NCBI GenBank assembly: GCA_017935785.1
Contig: JAGBGU010000060.1
Location: 1 to 52,029 of the forward strand
Direction of reading: 5' to 3'
Source: Bacteroidaceae bacterium
GTDB lineage: Bacteria; Bacteroidota; Bacteroidia; Bacteroidales; Bacteroidaceae
DNA length: 52,029 bases
Under the pieces are notes generated by a model, which searched no databases, had not been told where the DNA came from, and worked only from the letters and a program-made list of their open reading frames with translations. The first letter of the stretch is position 1. The number at the start of each line of letters is the position of its first letter. Both the position numbers and the translations under genes were made by a program. Of the stretch, positions 43,063 through 51,897 are shown one piece after another.

Positions 43063-45477
43063 ATGAAAGGAAACACAGACATCCGAAACCTCCTGTCCGC
43101 CAATTGGCTTTCTGCACTGCTACTGCTGTGCCTGTGCGGTTGTCCGGCAACCCATGCGCAGGACACCTTCTTTTCCATCAGCGGAAAGGTTATTGACAAG
43201 GACAGCCGCCAGGGCGTGGCCTACTGCAATGTATATATCGAGGGGGATTCGGCCAGCTGGACATCCACCGACAGCCTGGGCATCTTCAGAATGAAAAAGG
43301 CCAGACCGGGCATACACCGGCTTTATGCCTCGTGTATCGGATACAAGGCCGCGCTCACCGCCGAATACATGATTTCCTCGGCCACGCCTTTCGTTGAGAT
43401 TGAACTGGAGGAAGACACACGCCTGATGGGCGAGGTTTCCATCGGGCCTGCCCTGATGAGACGGAGCAGCGAGAGCCCCGTAAGCCTTCATGTGATAGGG
43501 ATGCAGGACATTGAGAAGATGCCGGGCGCCAACCGCGACATCTCGCGCATAGTGCGCGCCTTCCCCGGCGTGTCCTTCTCGCCCATCGGCTACCGGAACG
43601 ACCTTATCGTGCGCGGCGGCGGACCGGCCGAGAACCGTTTCTTCATGGACGGCATTGAGATTCCCAACATCAACCACTTTGCCACCCAGGGCGCATCCGG
43701 AGGCCCCACCAGCATTGTGAACGCCGACCTTGTGCGCGAAATAAACTTTTACACCGGCGCCTTCCCGTCTGACCGCTCGGGTGCGCTCAGCTCGGTGCTG
43801 GACTTCGCATTGGTAAACGGCAATCCGGACCGCCAGACCTTCAAGGCCACGCTGGGCGCCTCGGAAGTGTCGCTGAGCGGAAACGGACATTTCAGTCCCA
43901 AGACCACATACCTGTTTTCCGTGCGCCAGTCTTACCTGCAACTGCTCTTCAAGGTGCTGGGCCTTCCCTTCCTGCCCAACTACATCGACGGACAGTTCAA
44001 GATAAAATCGCGCATCACACCCAAGGACGAACTCATGTTCATGGCCCTGGGCGGCATTGACCGCATGAAGCTGAACACCGACGAGGAAGGCGAGGAGAAC
44101 GAATACCTGCTGAGCTATCTGCCGGTCATCCGACAGGAGACATACACCCTGGGCGCATCCTACAAACACTATGCCGGCAGACACACCACGGGAGTGTACC
44201 TGAGCCACAACTACCTGAACAACCGGCTTACCAAATACAACGACAACGACGAGAGCAGCGAGGCGAACCTCAGACAGCGCGCCAAGAGCACAGACCAGAA
44301 GACATCGCTGCGCGTGGAGAACCGCACCGCGCTGGGGCAATGGACATGGAAACAGGGAGCCGAGGGCAACTACGTACAGCACCGCAACCGTACCAGACAG
44401 CGCATCTATACCGACATGGCCGGATGGACCGACTACCGCACCGCACTGGGCGTATGGACATGGGGAGTTTTTACCTCGCTCGACTACCAGTCGGCCAACG
44501 AGCGGTTCAGCGCATCGGCCGGACTGCGTACCGACGCTGCCAACCTTGCCCTGATGCGCAACCCCCTGGAGCAGCTCTCGCCGCGCATCTCCGTCCGCTA
44601 CGCCCTGGCCCCGCAATGGTCCGTGGCCGCAAATGCCGGCATCTTCTACCAGCTGCCCACCGGCACCGCATTGGGATACAAGGACAACAACGGCACCCTT
44701 GCCAACAACCGTCTGAAATACCAAAAGGTGACGTCCGAAAGTATGGGCGTCAGCTGGCGGCCTTCCCGGCAGCTGGTCTTTACCCTGGAAGGCTTCCACA
44801 AGATATACCGCCACATGCCCCTGAGCGTCATGGACAACATTCCCCTGGCCTGTAAGGGTAACGACTACGGCGTGGTGGGCAACGAACCGCTCACCCCCGA
44901 TGCCGAGGGCAGAAGCTACGGTATGGAACTGCTGGGGAAATGGCAGATTCCGGACAAGATAAGCGCCACGGCATCGTTCACGCTTTTCAAGAGCGAGTAC
45001 CGCAACGGCAAGTCGGCCGCCTACACCCCTTCGGCATGGGACAACCGCTACATCCTGAACCTCAGCGCCGTGTGGGAACTGCCCCGCCGCTGGAGCGTGG
45101 GCGGAAAGCTGAGCCTGATTGGCGGAGCGCCCTATACGCCCTACGATGTGGACAAGTCGTCGCTGGTAGAGGCGTGGGACGCGCAGGGCAGAGCCTACTT
45201 CGACTACAGCCGCTACAATGCCGAACGCCTGCCGGCCTTTGCCCAACTGGACATCCGCATTGACAAGAACTACTACTTCCGCAAATGGCGCCTCGGCTTC
45301 TATGTGGGACTGGAGAACGTAACCGCCTCCAAACTGAAGCAACAGGATGCCCTGCTCAGCACCGGCGTGGTGGAAAACCCCACCGCCCCGGCATCCCAAC
45401 AACGCTACGTTATGAAAACCCTAAAGCAGGAATCGGGCAGCATGGTGCCCAGCATCGGACTCACGGCCGAGTTCTGA
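43063..45477 (+). CDS. TonB-dependent outer-membrane receptor
   Basis: An 804-residue outer-membrane protein. A signal peptide with a possible lipobox-like LCGC precedes a carboxypeptidase-D-regulatory-like domain (FSISGKVIDKDSRQGVAYCNVYI), then a plug domain (SVSLHVIGMQDIEKMPGANRDISRIVRAFPGV, NDLIVRGGGPAENRFFMDGIEIPN) and a beta-barrel ending in an aromatic-rich strand (PSIGLTAEF). These import large ligands using TonB energy. There is no SusD partner, so it is not a standard glycan-import pair; the ligand is unknown. Start ATG 43063; an upstream TTG overlaps the -7 box. Confidence 0.9.
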   Translation: MKGNTDIRNLLSANWLSALLLLCLCGCPATHAQDTFFSISGKVIDKDSRQGVAYCNVYIEGDSASWTSTDSLGIFRMKKARPGIHRLYASCIGYKAALTAEYMISSATPFVEIELEEDTRLMGEVSIGPALMRRSSESPVSLHVIGMQDIEKMPGANRDISRIVRAFPGVSFSPIGYRNDLIVRGGGPAENRFFMDGIEIPNINHFATQGASGGPTSIVNADLVREINFYTGAFPSDRSGALSSVLDFALVNGNPDRQTFKATLGASEVSLSGNGHFSPKTTYLFSVRQSYLQLLFKVLGLPFLPNYIDGQFKIKSRITPKDELMFMALGGIDRMKLNTDEEGEENEYLLSYLPVIRQETYTLGASYKHYAGRHTTGVYLSHNYLNNRLTKYNDNDESSEANLRQRAKSTDQKTSLRVENRTALGQWTWKQGAEGNYVQHRNRTRQRIYTDMAGWTDYRTALGVWTWGVFTSLDYQSANERFSASAGLRTDAANLALMRNPLEQLSPRISVRYALAPQWSVAANAGIFYQLPTGTALGYKDNNGTLANNRLKYQKVTSESMGVSWRPSRQLVFTLEGFHKIYRHMPLSVMDNIPLACKGNDYGVVGNEPLTPDAEGRSYGMELLGKWQIPDKISATASFTLFKSEYRNGKSAAYTPSAWDNRYILNLSAVWELPRRWSVGGKLSLIGGAPYTPYDVDKSSLVEAWDAQGRAYFDYSRYNAERLPAFAQLDIRIDKNYYFRKWRLGFYVGLENVTASKLKQQDALLSTGVVENPTAPASQQRYVMKTLKQESGSMVPSIGLTAEF

Positions 45478-45483
45478 GCCTTA

Positions 45484-45767
45484 GGCCTCGGGAAGCGCCG
45501 CGCACCGGTGTAAACCCATTTCTGAGGCCTCGGGAAGCGCCGTGCACCGGTGTAAACCCATTTCTGAGGCCTCGGGAGGCGCCGTGCACCGGTGTAAACC
45601 CATTTCTGAGGCCTCGGGAGGCGCCGTACACCGGTGTAAACCCATTTCTGAGGCCTCGGGAAGTGCCGTGCACCGGTGTAAACCCATTTCTGAGGCCTCG
45701 GGAGGCGCCGTGCACCGGTGTAAACCCATTTCTGAGGCCTCGGGAAGCGCCGTGCACCGGTGTAAAC
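45484..45767. repeat. Phased palindrome array D: seven 42-bp tandem repeats
   Basis: Seven units of 42 bp (starts 45484, 45526, 45568, 45610, 45652, 45694, 45736; the last diverges after about 32 bp). Each unit holds two palindromes, GAGGCCTC and CACCGGTG, whose centres are 21 bp apart, so a symmetric site recurs every 21 bp across the array (e.g. 45485.5, 45506.5, 45527.5, 45548.5). Units differ only at a few positions (A/G in gggaAgcgcc, one C/T, one G/A). Since 42 is a multiple of three, several frames stay open through it, giving false open frames on both strands. Starts 6 bp after the TonB-receptor stop. Confidence 0.9.
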
Positions 45768-45892
45768 AGATTCCAAAAAACCGAAATAATATCCTCTCTG
45801 TGTGCCGCATTCCTGCTCCGCTCCTTTCCACGGCTTGGCGGCTGCTTTGGCTCCAAAAAATGCAATCCGGGGACCCGCGGACATTTCTCAGA

Positions 45893-45924
45893 CATAAAAA
45901 ATGCCGGCGACTGAGTCGCCAGCC
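45893..45924 (-). terminator. Terminator of the mtaB-GT2-epimerase-methylase operon
   Basis: GGCGACT (45906-45912) and AGTCGCC (45914-45920) form a perfect 7-bp stem around a single central base. On the minus strand the stem is followed by GGCATTTTTT, so it acts as an intrinsic terminator about 40 bp after the last stop codon. Confidence 0.72.
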
Positions 45925-45963
45925 TTTCCAAAACGGCAAAAAGGGCAGAAAATAACGTCCCCG

Positions 45964-46671
45964 CTACTTCCCAATCAGGAAAATGGCGGGGATGTCCTTG
46001 AGTTCGGGCAGCGTGGTGCGCTTCCACTCCTGCACGGTGTGCGTGCGGATATACTCCTGCTGCGTGGTGATGCCGGCAGCCACGCACAGGCGGGTGGCGG
46101 GACGGAGGTTGGAGAGCAGCGCGTCGAACATCTTGCGGTTGCGGAAGGGAGTCTCTATGAACAGCTGTGTCTGCCCCTCGTTCCAGGCACGGCTCTCCAG
46201 CGTCTTGATGCGCTTGGCACGGTCGGCCGGCTCCACGGGCAGATAGCCGTTAAAGGCAAAGCTCTGGCCGTTAAGTCCGCTGCCCATCACTGCCATAATC
46301 ATGCTGCTGGGGCCGGACAGGGGGACAACGCGCAGGTTCTGCCTGTGGGCAATGGCCACCACGTTGGCTCCGGGATCGGCCACGGCCGGACAGCCGGCCT
46401 CGCTTATCACGCCCATGGGAATGCCCTGGCGCAGCGGCTGCAGATACTGGGAGAAGAGGTGCTCGTCGGCATGCTTCCCCATCTCGTAGAACGTGCTTTC
46501 GTCAATGGGGAAGGTACGGTCGGTCTGGCGCAGGAAGCGGCGTGCGGAGCGCACGTTCTCCACAATGAAATGGCGCAGCCGGAGCACCACGTCGCGGTTG
46601 TAGGAAGGTAACACCTGGTCGACAGGCGTATCGCCCAGGGTTACCGGTATCAGGTAGAGAGCTGTTTCCAT
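45964..46671 (-). CDS. RsmI-related SAM-dependent methyltransferase
   Basis: A 235-residue tetrapyrrole-methylase-fold protein from ATG 46671 (METALYLIPVTLGDTP). Family motifs: GVISEAGCPAVADPGANVV (SAM binding), VVPLSGPSSMIMAVMGSGLNGQSFAFNGYLP (about 120-150) and FIETPFRNRKMFDALL. RsmI 2'-O-methylates C1402 of 16S rRNA. This shorter form, common in Bacteroidetes, is related but lacks the usual N-terminal motif, so its target is uncertain. Last gene of a four-gene minus-strand operon, 7 bp after the epimerase-like gene. Confidence 0.82.
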   Translation of the reverse strand: METALYLIPVTLGDTPVDQVLPSYNRDVVLRLRHFIVENVRSARRFLRQTDRTFPIDESTFYEMGKHADEHLFSQYLQPLRQGIPMGVISEAGCPAVADPGANVVAIAHRQNLRVVPLSGPSSMIMAVMGSGLNGQSFAFNGYLPVEPADRAKRIKTLESRAWNEGQTQLFIETPFRNRKMFDALLSNLRPATRLCVAAGITTQQEYIRTHTVQEWKRTTLPELKDIPAIFLIGK

Positions 46672-46678
46672 GCGTCGC

Positions 46679-47539
46679 TTAACGGGTGGTGTCGCACACG
46701 GCACGGAAATAGCCTATGCTCTCGGCAATGCCCACGAAGGGGTCCTTCATGTCCTTCTCATACTCCAGGCTGCAGCAGCCGGTGTAGCCCACCTTGCGCA
46801 GCATCTTCACAAAACGGGGGAAGTCAATGCGTCCGCGTCCCAGTTCAATGGCGCGTCCGGCCTTGGTGCAGTCGGTAACGTCCTTCAGATGGATGTCGAA
46901 CACACGGCTCTTGTACCGCTTCAGGTCGGCGATGGGGTCCTGTCCGTTGCGCAGGTTGTGGCCGATGTCGAGACACATTCCCATGCGGGGGTCAAGGTCC
47001 TTCACGTTGTTCCAGATGTCCGTGGCGTCGGGATAGAGCTTCATGTCGGGTCCGTGCAGATGGATGGCAATGCGGATGTCATACTCCTTCACCTTCTTCT
47101 CCACGTAGGGCAGAAGCTCGTAGTTGGGCACGGCCACAATCATGTTCACGCCCACACGGCGGGCATAGGCAAAGGCGCGGTCCACCTCCTGCTCGCTCTT
47201 CATGTAGATGGGGCCCACGGCATATCCCTTTACTCCCTTTGCGGCCAGCTTGGCATGGAAGGCGGCAATCTGTTCGGCATTGCTGTCCAGGGGAAGGTGG
47301 AAATCCTTTATGCAAAGATACTTCACGCCGATGCGCTGCATTACGGCCAGGGTGGTGTCCAGGTCGAACTTGACAAATGTGTATCCGGCCATTCCCACAT
47401 GGAAGGCATCCTCCTTGGGCGCGGGTTTCATGTAAGGTACTCCGGGAGCCGGCATGGCGGCCAGACCGCTTGCAAACCGTGGCATGCTGAGCAGGGCTGC
47501 GCCTGCAACGCCTGTCTTGATAAAGTTTCTTCTCTTCAT
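46679..47539 (-). CDS. Exported xylose-isomerase-like TIM-barrel protein
   Basis: A 286-residue protein from ATG 47539. The N-terminus MKRRNFIKTGVAGAALLSMP is a twin-arginine signal (RRNFIK), so the folded protein is exported. The rest is a sugar-phosphate isomerase/epimerase-type barrel (VKYLCIKDFHLPL, IRIAIHLHGPDM, MGMCLDIGHNLRNGQ, FDIHLKDVTD, CCSLEYEKDMKDP) with the histidines, aspartates and glutamate expected to bind a metal. The substrate is unknown. Gaps of 7 and 13 bp to its neighbours place it within the operon. Confidence 0.85.
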   Translation of the reverse strand: MKRRNFIKTGVAGAALLSMPRFASGLAAMPAPGVPYMKPAPKEDAFHVGMAGYTFVKFDLDTTLAVMQRIGVKYLCIKDFHLPLDSNAEQIAAFHAKLAAKGVKGYAVGPIYMKSEQEVDRAFAYARRVGVNMIVAVPNYELLPYVEKKVKEYDIRIAIHLHGPDMKLYPDATDIWNNVKDLDPRMGMCLDIGHNLRNGQDPIADLKRYKSRVFDIHLKDVTDCTKAGRAIELGRGRIDFPRFVKMLRKVGYTGCCSLEYEKDMKDPFVGIAESIGYFRAVCDTTR

Positions 47540-47552
47540 GGTTATATCCTTA

Positions 47553-48596
47553 TTAAATATGTTGTTTAATGTCGTTCTTTGTCTGATGTATGTCTGCAAA
47601 AGTTTTTCTGCCCCGGGCGTAATACTGCCACAGTATGCTTACGTCCGTCTGCTCGGGTACAGGCGACAGCACAGCCTCGCGCAGGTTACGCTCGCGGTCT
47701 GCGGCAAACTGCGGACGCATCCTGAAGAAGTCGCGCCGGGCGCGCCACACCGAAAGGAAAGAGCCCCACTTGCCGGTGAGCAGGAACTGCACCGAGGCCA
47801 GGGCATCCAGCCAGAAGCGGATGCGCATGACGCTGTCCAGTCTGCCGGCCGGAAGGTTCTTGTAGAGCAGCAGCAGGTTGTTGCGGAAATTGAGGTACGT
47901 CTTGTAGGGACTGTCCTTGGGGAGCGTGCCTCCCCCCACATGCCACACCGTGCTTTGTGCAATGCAGGCAATTCCGTATCCTCTGCTGCGCAAACGCCAG
48001 CAAAGGTCTATCTCTTCCTGATGGGCAAAGAATCGTCCGTCCAGGCCGCCAGCCTGCCAATAGGCGTCGCTGCGCACCATCAGGGCGGCTCCCGTGGCCC
48101 AAAGCAGCGGAGCGTGTTCGTCGTACTGTCCTCTGTCCTCCTCCACCGTGCCCATCACGCGGCCACGGCAATAGGGATAACCCAGGGCGTCTATATATCC
48201 GCCGCAGGCTCCCGCATATTCAAAATGGCTGCGGTTCCAGTGGCAGCGCAGCTTGGGCTGGCATGCCGCCGTATCAGGGTGCGCCTCCATATATTCAAGC
48301 ATGGGCCGGAGCCAGTCCTGCTCCACCTGTACATCGTTGTTCAGCAGCACATAGTACTTGCTCTCCACCTGCTGCAGGGCCAGATGATAGCCCTGTGCAA
48401 AACCGTGGTTGCGGTCGAAGACTATACGCCGCACCATGGGAAATTCCTGTTCCAGGAGCTGCAGCGAGGCATCCGTGCTGGCATTGTCTGCCACCACAAT
48501 TTCCGCCCCTTGGGAGCAGCGCACCACATCGGGCAGAAACTCCCGGAGCATTTTTTCTCCGTTCCAATTCAGTATGACTACCGCTATCCTATGCAT
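47553..48596 (-). CDS. Family 2 glycosyltransferase
   Basis: A 347-residue GT-A enzyme: VVILNWNGEKMLREFLP at the N-terminus, nucleotide-binding VVADNASTDASLQLL, the DXD-like LNNDVQV (about 88-94), and HQEEIDLCWRLRSRGY (about 190-205), the motif common to rhamnosyl-type GT2 proteins. It transfers a sugar from a nucleotide donor, probably to a surface glycan; no polysaccharide genes are nearby to name the acceptor. Within the operon, 9 bp after mtaB. Confidence 0.88.
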   Translation of the reverse strand: MHRIAVVILNWNGEKMLREFLPDVVRCSQGAEIVVADNASTDASLQLLEQEFPMVRRIVFDRNHGFAQGYHLALQQVESKYYVLLNNDVQVEQDWLRPMLEYMEAHPDTAACQPKLRCHWNRSHFEYAGACGGYIDALGYPYCRGRVMGTVEEDRGQYDEHAPLLWATGAALMVRSDAYWQAGGLDGRFFAHQEEIDLCWRLRSRGYGIACIAQSTVWHVGGGTLPKDSPYKTYLNFRNNLLLLYKNLPAGRLDSVMRIRFWLDALASVQFLLTGKWGSFLSVWRARRDFFRMRPQFAADRERNLREAVLSPVPEQTDVSILWQYYARGRKTFADIHQTKNDIKQHI

Positions 48597-48605
48597 GGCT
48601 TTTCT

Positions 48606-49952
48606 CTACGGCTGGTTTGTTACTATCTCTCCCGTCAGGGCATCGTGCGCCTCGTTCCATCCGCCCAGTCTCACCGGCACAATGATGTTGTCGGGCTGCG
48701 CTTCATCGCACATTATTTCCACACGGATGTAATTGTCCGTAAAGCCGTGTATCACGCCCGGCTTGCGGCTGTGCTCAAGCAATACCGGACGCACCTGGCC
48801 CGTGAAACGGCTGTAGAAGGCATCCAGACATTCCTCGCTCAGACTGATTACCTGCCGGCTCCGTTCGTGCTTCTCCTGCGGACTCACGCTGTGCGGAATG
48901 CGCAACGCCATCGTGCCCGGGCGCTCGCTGTAGCTGAACACATGATATTCCGAAACGCCTATCCGTTTCATAAAGTCCAGCGCCTCGGCAAAGAGTTCTT
49001 CCGTCTCGCCGCGTGTCCCCACAATCACGTCCACCCCGATAAAGGCGTCCGGCATTCTGCTTTTCACATACGCCACGCGCCGTGCAAAAAGTTCCGTGTC
49101 GTAACGCCGGTGCATCAGGCGCAGCACCTCGTCGCTTCCGCTCTGCAGGGGTATGTGGAAATGGGGCATAAAGGCACGGCTTCGGGCGCAGAAGTCAATC
49201 ACCTCCTCGGTAAGCAGATTAGGTTCTATACTGCTGATGCGGTAGCGTTCTATGCCTTCCACGGCATCCAGCGCCTTTATCAGATCCAAGAACGATTCGC
49301 CCGTGGTGCGTCCGAAATCGCCTATGTTCACGCCGGTGATGACAATCTCCCTTCCGCCCTGTGCGGCTGCCTCGCGTGCCTGTTCCACTAAGGAGGCAAT
49401 GCTTCCGTTACGGCTGCGGCCGCGTGCCTTAGGTATGGTACAGTAAGTACAGTAATAGTCGCATCCGTCCTGAACCTTCAGAAAATAGCGCGTGCGGTCT
49501 CCGCAGGAACAGCTGGGCATGAAGGTGCGGATGTCTGCCGTACGCACAGTGTGGTGCTCGTGGGCCGCCAGCGCACGTTCCTCGGGCATCATCTCCAGCC
49601 GGCGCGCAATATGCTCCAGCATCTGCCCTTTCTCTTCGGCTCCCAGTACCAGGTCCACGCCCTCAATGGCAGCCACCTGCTGCGGCTTCAGCTGGGCATA
49701 GCAGCCGGTCACTATCACCAGTGCGCCCGGATGATGCTTTACCAGACGATGAATGGCCTGCCGACACTTCTGGTCGGCCACTTCGGTCACGCTGCAAGTA
49801 TTTATGATACATATATCGGCCACTTCGCCACGGGCCGCTGTCGAAACGCCCATCTTGCGGAGCTGCTGCCCCACGGTGCTGGTTTCCGCAAAGTTCAGTT
49901 TGCACCCCAATGTAAAATAGGCCGCTTTTTTGCCTTCAAACAATTTATACAT
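48606..49952 (-). CDS. mtaB: tRNA t6A37 methylthiotransferase MtaB
   Basis: A 448-residue radical-SAM enzyme that adds a methylthio group to t6A37 of tRNA. The N-terminal UPF0004 domain supplies C17, C53 and C84 for the auxiliary iron-sulfur cluster; the radical-SAM CxxxCxxC is CDYYCTYC (C164, C168, C171); a C-terminal TRAM domain follows. The promoter's -7 box ends only four bases before the ATG, so the mRNA should be leaderless. It heads a four-gene operon, and TrmO (14292-14960) modifies the same base type. Confidence 0.93.
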   Translation of the reverse strand: MYKLFEGKKAAYFTLGCKLNFAETSTVGQQLRKMGVSTAARGEVADICIINTCSVTEVADQKCRQAIHRLVKHHPGALVIVTGCYAQLKPQQVAAIEGVDLVLGAEEKGQMLEHIARRLEMMPEERALAAHEHHTVRTADIRTFMPSCSCGDRTRYFLKVQDGCDYYCTYCTIPKARGRSRNGSIASLVEQAREAAAQGGREIVITGVNIGDFGRTTGESFLDLIKALDAVEGIERYRISSIEPNLLTEEVIDFCARSRAFMPHFHIPLQSGSDEVLRLMHRRYDTELFARRVAYVKSRMPDAFIGVDVIVGTRGETEELFAEALDFMKRIGVSEYHVFSYSERPGTMALRIPHSVSPQEKHERSRQVISLSEECLDAFYSRFTGQVRPVLLEHSRKPGVIHGFTDNYIRVEIMCDEAQPDNIIVPVRLGGWNEAHDALTGEIVTNQP

Positions 49953-49956
49953 GATG

Positions 49957-49988
49957 CAAAGATAACATTTCTTTGCGGTTTATGCAAA
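49957..49988 (-). promoter_or_regulatory. Promoter of mtaB, predicted to give a leaderless mRNA
   Basis: TTTG (49988-49985) and TATCTTTG (49964-49957) are 20 bp apart on the minus strand, a full consensus match. The ATG begins at 49952, four bases after the box, at or beside the expected transcription start. Confidence 0.75.
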
Positions 49989-50067
49989 TTGGTTCACATT
50001 ATTATTTTTTGTTACAAAACTTTTGTATACTTTCGCAGAACAACAGACCATACAACACACAAAAACA

Positions 50068-50982
50068 ATGGAAAGAAGATCATTCTTAAAAGCATCTGCC
50101 CTGTCGCTTGTGACCGCGCATTCCGCATTGGGCCACGCACAGGACACCGGTTCCGCACCCGAAAAGGGACAGGGAATGAAGGTGCGTTTCCTCGGCACCG
50201 GAGCCGCCGACTGGAACGGCCGTGACAACAGAGGAGAGCTAAGACGGCTGTCAAGCATACTTGTGGACGGAAGCATTCTGTTCGACCTTACCGCCCATAA
50301 CCCCGAAATGATACCAGCCGGCAGTTCTCCGCACACCGTGTTCTACACCCATTCCCACGGCGACCATTACCACCCCGAGACGGCACTCAGCCTGGGAGTA
50401 AAGAACGTCTATCTCAGCCATACGTGGTACGACATAGCCGTAAACGAATTCAAACAGGCTGCCGCAAGGCTGAAGAAAGACATGCCGCGGATAACGCCTC
50501 TGTACATAGGGCAGCCGGTACAGGCGGAAGGCCTTACCGTAACTCCGCTGCCTGCAAGCCATGCCACGGAAAAGTTTAACGAGCAGACGCTCATCTATCT
50601 CATAGAGAAGGACGGCGCCAGAGTGCTCTATGCCACAGACACCGGAGGCATTCCCGCCGTAGCGGCCCGTCTGGCCGGCATTGACGCGCACGACCGCAAC
50701 GGCAAGCCCATAACCGGCCTTATCATGGAGGCCACAATGGGCATGGGACACGATGACGACTTCCGCATCTTCACACATTCCAGCGTGGCTTGCGTCCATC
50801 AGATTGTAAGGGTACTGCAAAAGACCAAGCGCTACACTCCGCATTCCGGCCAGCCCGTATATCTTACGCACATGGCAAGAACCCTTCATGGCACACAGAG
50901 CGAACTGGACTCATCGCTCCCCCATCCCCTCAAAGCCGCCTATGACGGCCTGGAAGTCGTGTTCAAATCGCCTATGACCTGA
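50068..50982 (+). CDS. Tat-exported MBL-fold metallo-hydrolase
   Basis: A 304-residue protein from ATG 50068. The signal MERRSFLKASALSLVTAHSALGHAQ carries the twin-arginine RRSFLK. The mature part has the metallo-beta-lactamase motif THSHGDH (H95, H97, D99, H100), an early LGTGAADWN loop and later histidines. Members hydrolyse phosphodiesters or cyclic nucleotides, or act as quorum-quenching or sulfatase-like enzymes; this one cannot be assigned. Its last 43 bp overlap the convergent kinase-LRR gene. Confidence 0.85.
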   Translation: MERRSFLKASALSLVTAHSALGHAQDTGSAPEKGQGMKVRFLGTGAADWNGRDNRGELRRLSSILVDGSILFDLTAHNPEMIPAGSSPHTVFYTHSHGDHYHPETALSLGVKNVYLSHTWYDIAVNEFKQAAARLKKDMPRITPLYIGQPVQAEGLTVTPLPASHATEKFNEQTLIYLIEKDGARVLYATDTGGIPAVAARLAGIDAHDRNGKPITGLIMEATMGMGHDDDFRIFTHSSVACVHQIVRVLQKTKRYTPHSGQPVYLTHMARTLHGTQSELDSSLPHPLKAAYDGLEVVFKSPMT

Positions 50983-51881
50983 TACTGCCGCCAATTCTCA
51001 TCTTCGGCATAGAGCGTTTCCAAACCTTTGGGAACATGAACGACAATGTTCCCTGTATTGAATAATCTGAAGACCTGTTGGGGCTTGGGGGCATAGTTAT
51101 AAATATGCTCCAGTCTTTCACATCCGAAAAATGCAAAGTTTTCTATGGTGTGGACAGATGCCGGTATGGTTAGTTCCTTCAGGTTTTTGCAATCGTAAAA
51201 AGCGCCGCATCCTATACTTTCCAGCGTAGAAGGCAAAACCACTTCCTCCAGACTTGTGCAGCAGGCAAACGCATCTGCATCTATTCTTATCACACCTTCC
51301 GGAATCACCACTTTCTTCAATGACGGATTATGATGCAGACAACCGACCGGAATTTCAGTAATTCCCGAAGGAAAAGCAAATGTCTGAAGATTACGGCATA
51401 AGGCAAAGGACTTTCTGCCGACACTTGTTATACCATCGGGCAAAATAATGGAACTTAACTTTTCATTGCCATAAAAGGCGCTGTCTGCCACTTGGGTAAC
51501 TTTGTACTTTTTCCCGTTTATGCTTACACGTTCTTCAATGACCGGTTTTGCAACCTTTTCACATCCGGTCACTGCACAGACGGATTCTGCCTCAGATGTG
51601 ATACTGTATTCCACATGGGCAAGTTTTCCCCTTGTGCCGTTTTCTGAGAGTAAGATTACTTCGGGAGTCCGGTTGTTCAACATATACCCAGCCCATAAAC
51701 AAATGGCCAACACCACTGAAGCCACCGCGCCAACAGTTATTTTCCGACAAAGGCGTTCACGTTCAAACACATCGAGTATTTCTTGTGTACTCCTATAGCG
51801 TTTTGTGCTGTCCTCTTGCAGGCACTGCTCCATTATGCTGCGGTATACCTTGGGCAATTTAATACCAGCCGAGCCTTGCAA
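50940..51881 (-). pseudogene. Ser/Thr kinase-transmembrane-LRR gene, cut by an IS element
   Basis: About 313 codons of an interrupted gene. The first part, LPKVYRSIMEQCLQEDSTKRYRSTQEILDVF, is the C-terminal lobe of a Hanks-type Ser/Thr kinase; a transmembrane helix follows (VGAVASVVLAICLWAGYML), then BspA-like LRR_5 repeats (VADSAFYGNEKLSSIILPDGITSVGRKSFALC and similar). The kinase core with ATP and catalytic motifs is missing: the frame runs into a stop where the IS begins (51898). The C-terminus overlaps the convergent MBL gene by 43 bp. The gene product as it stands is a fragment and probably not expressed. Confidence 0.72.
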
Positions 51882-51897
51882 ATATCTTAATTATTGC

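Noticed and set aside
43120..45402. A 760-codon minus-strand open frame opposite the TonB-receptor gene.
   Set aside because: It is antisense to a clear receptor gene in GC-rich codon phase, with low-complexity His/Gln/Gly/Val composition and no domain.
45484..45767. Possible CRISPR array.
   Set aside because: The 42-bp units are directly adjacent with no unique spacers, and no cas genes are present.
45285..46087. Several open frames of 100-200 codons on both strands across 45.3-46.1 kb, encoding repeats such as HRCKPISEASG.
   Set aside because: They are translations of the 42-bp tandem array, open only because the period is divisible by three; they have no initiation signals and run across gene ends.
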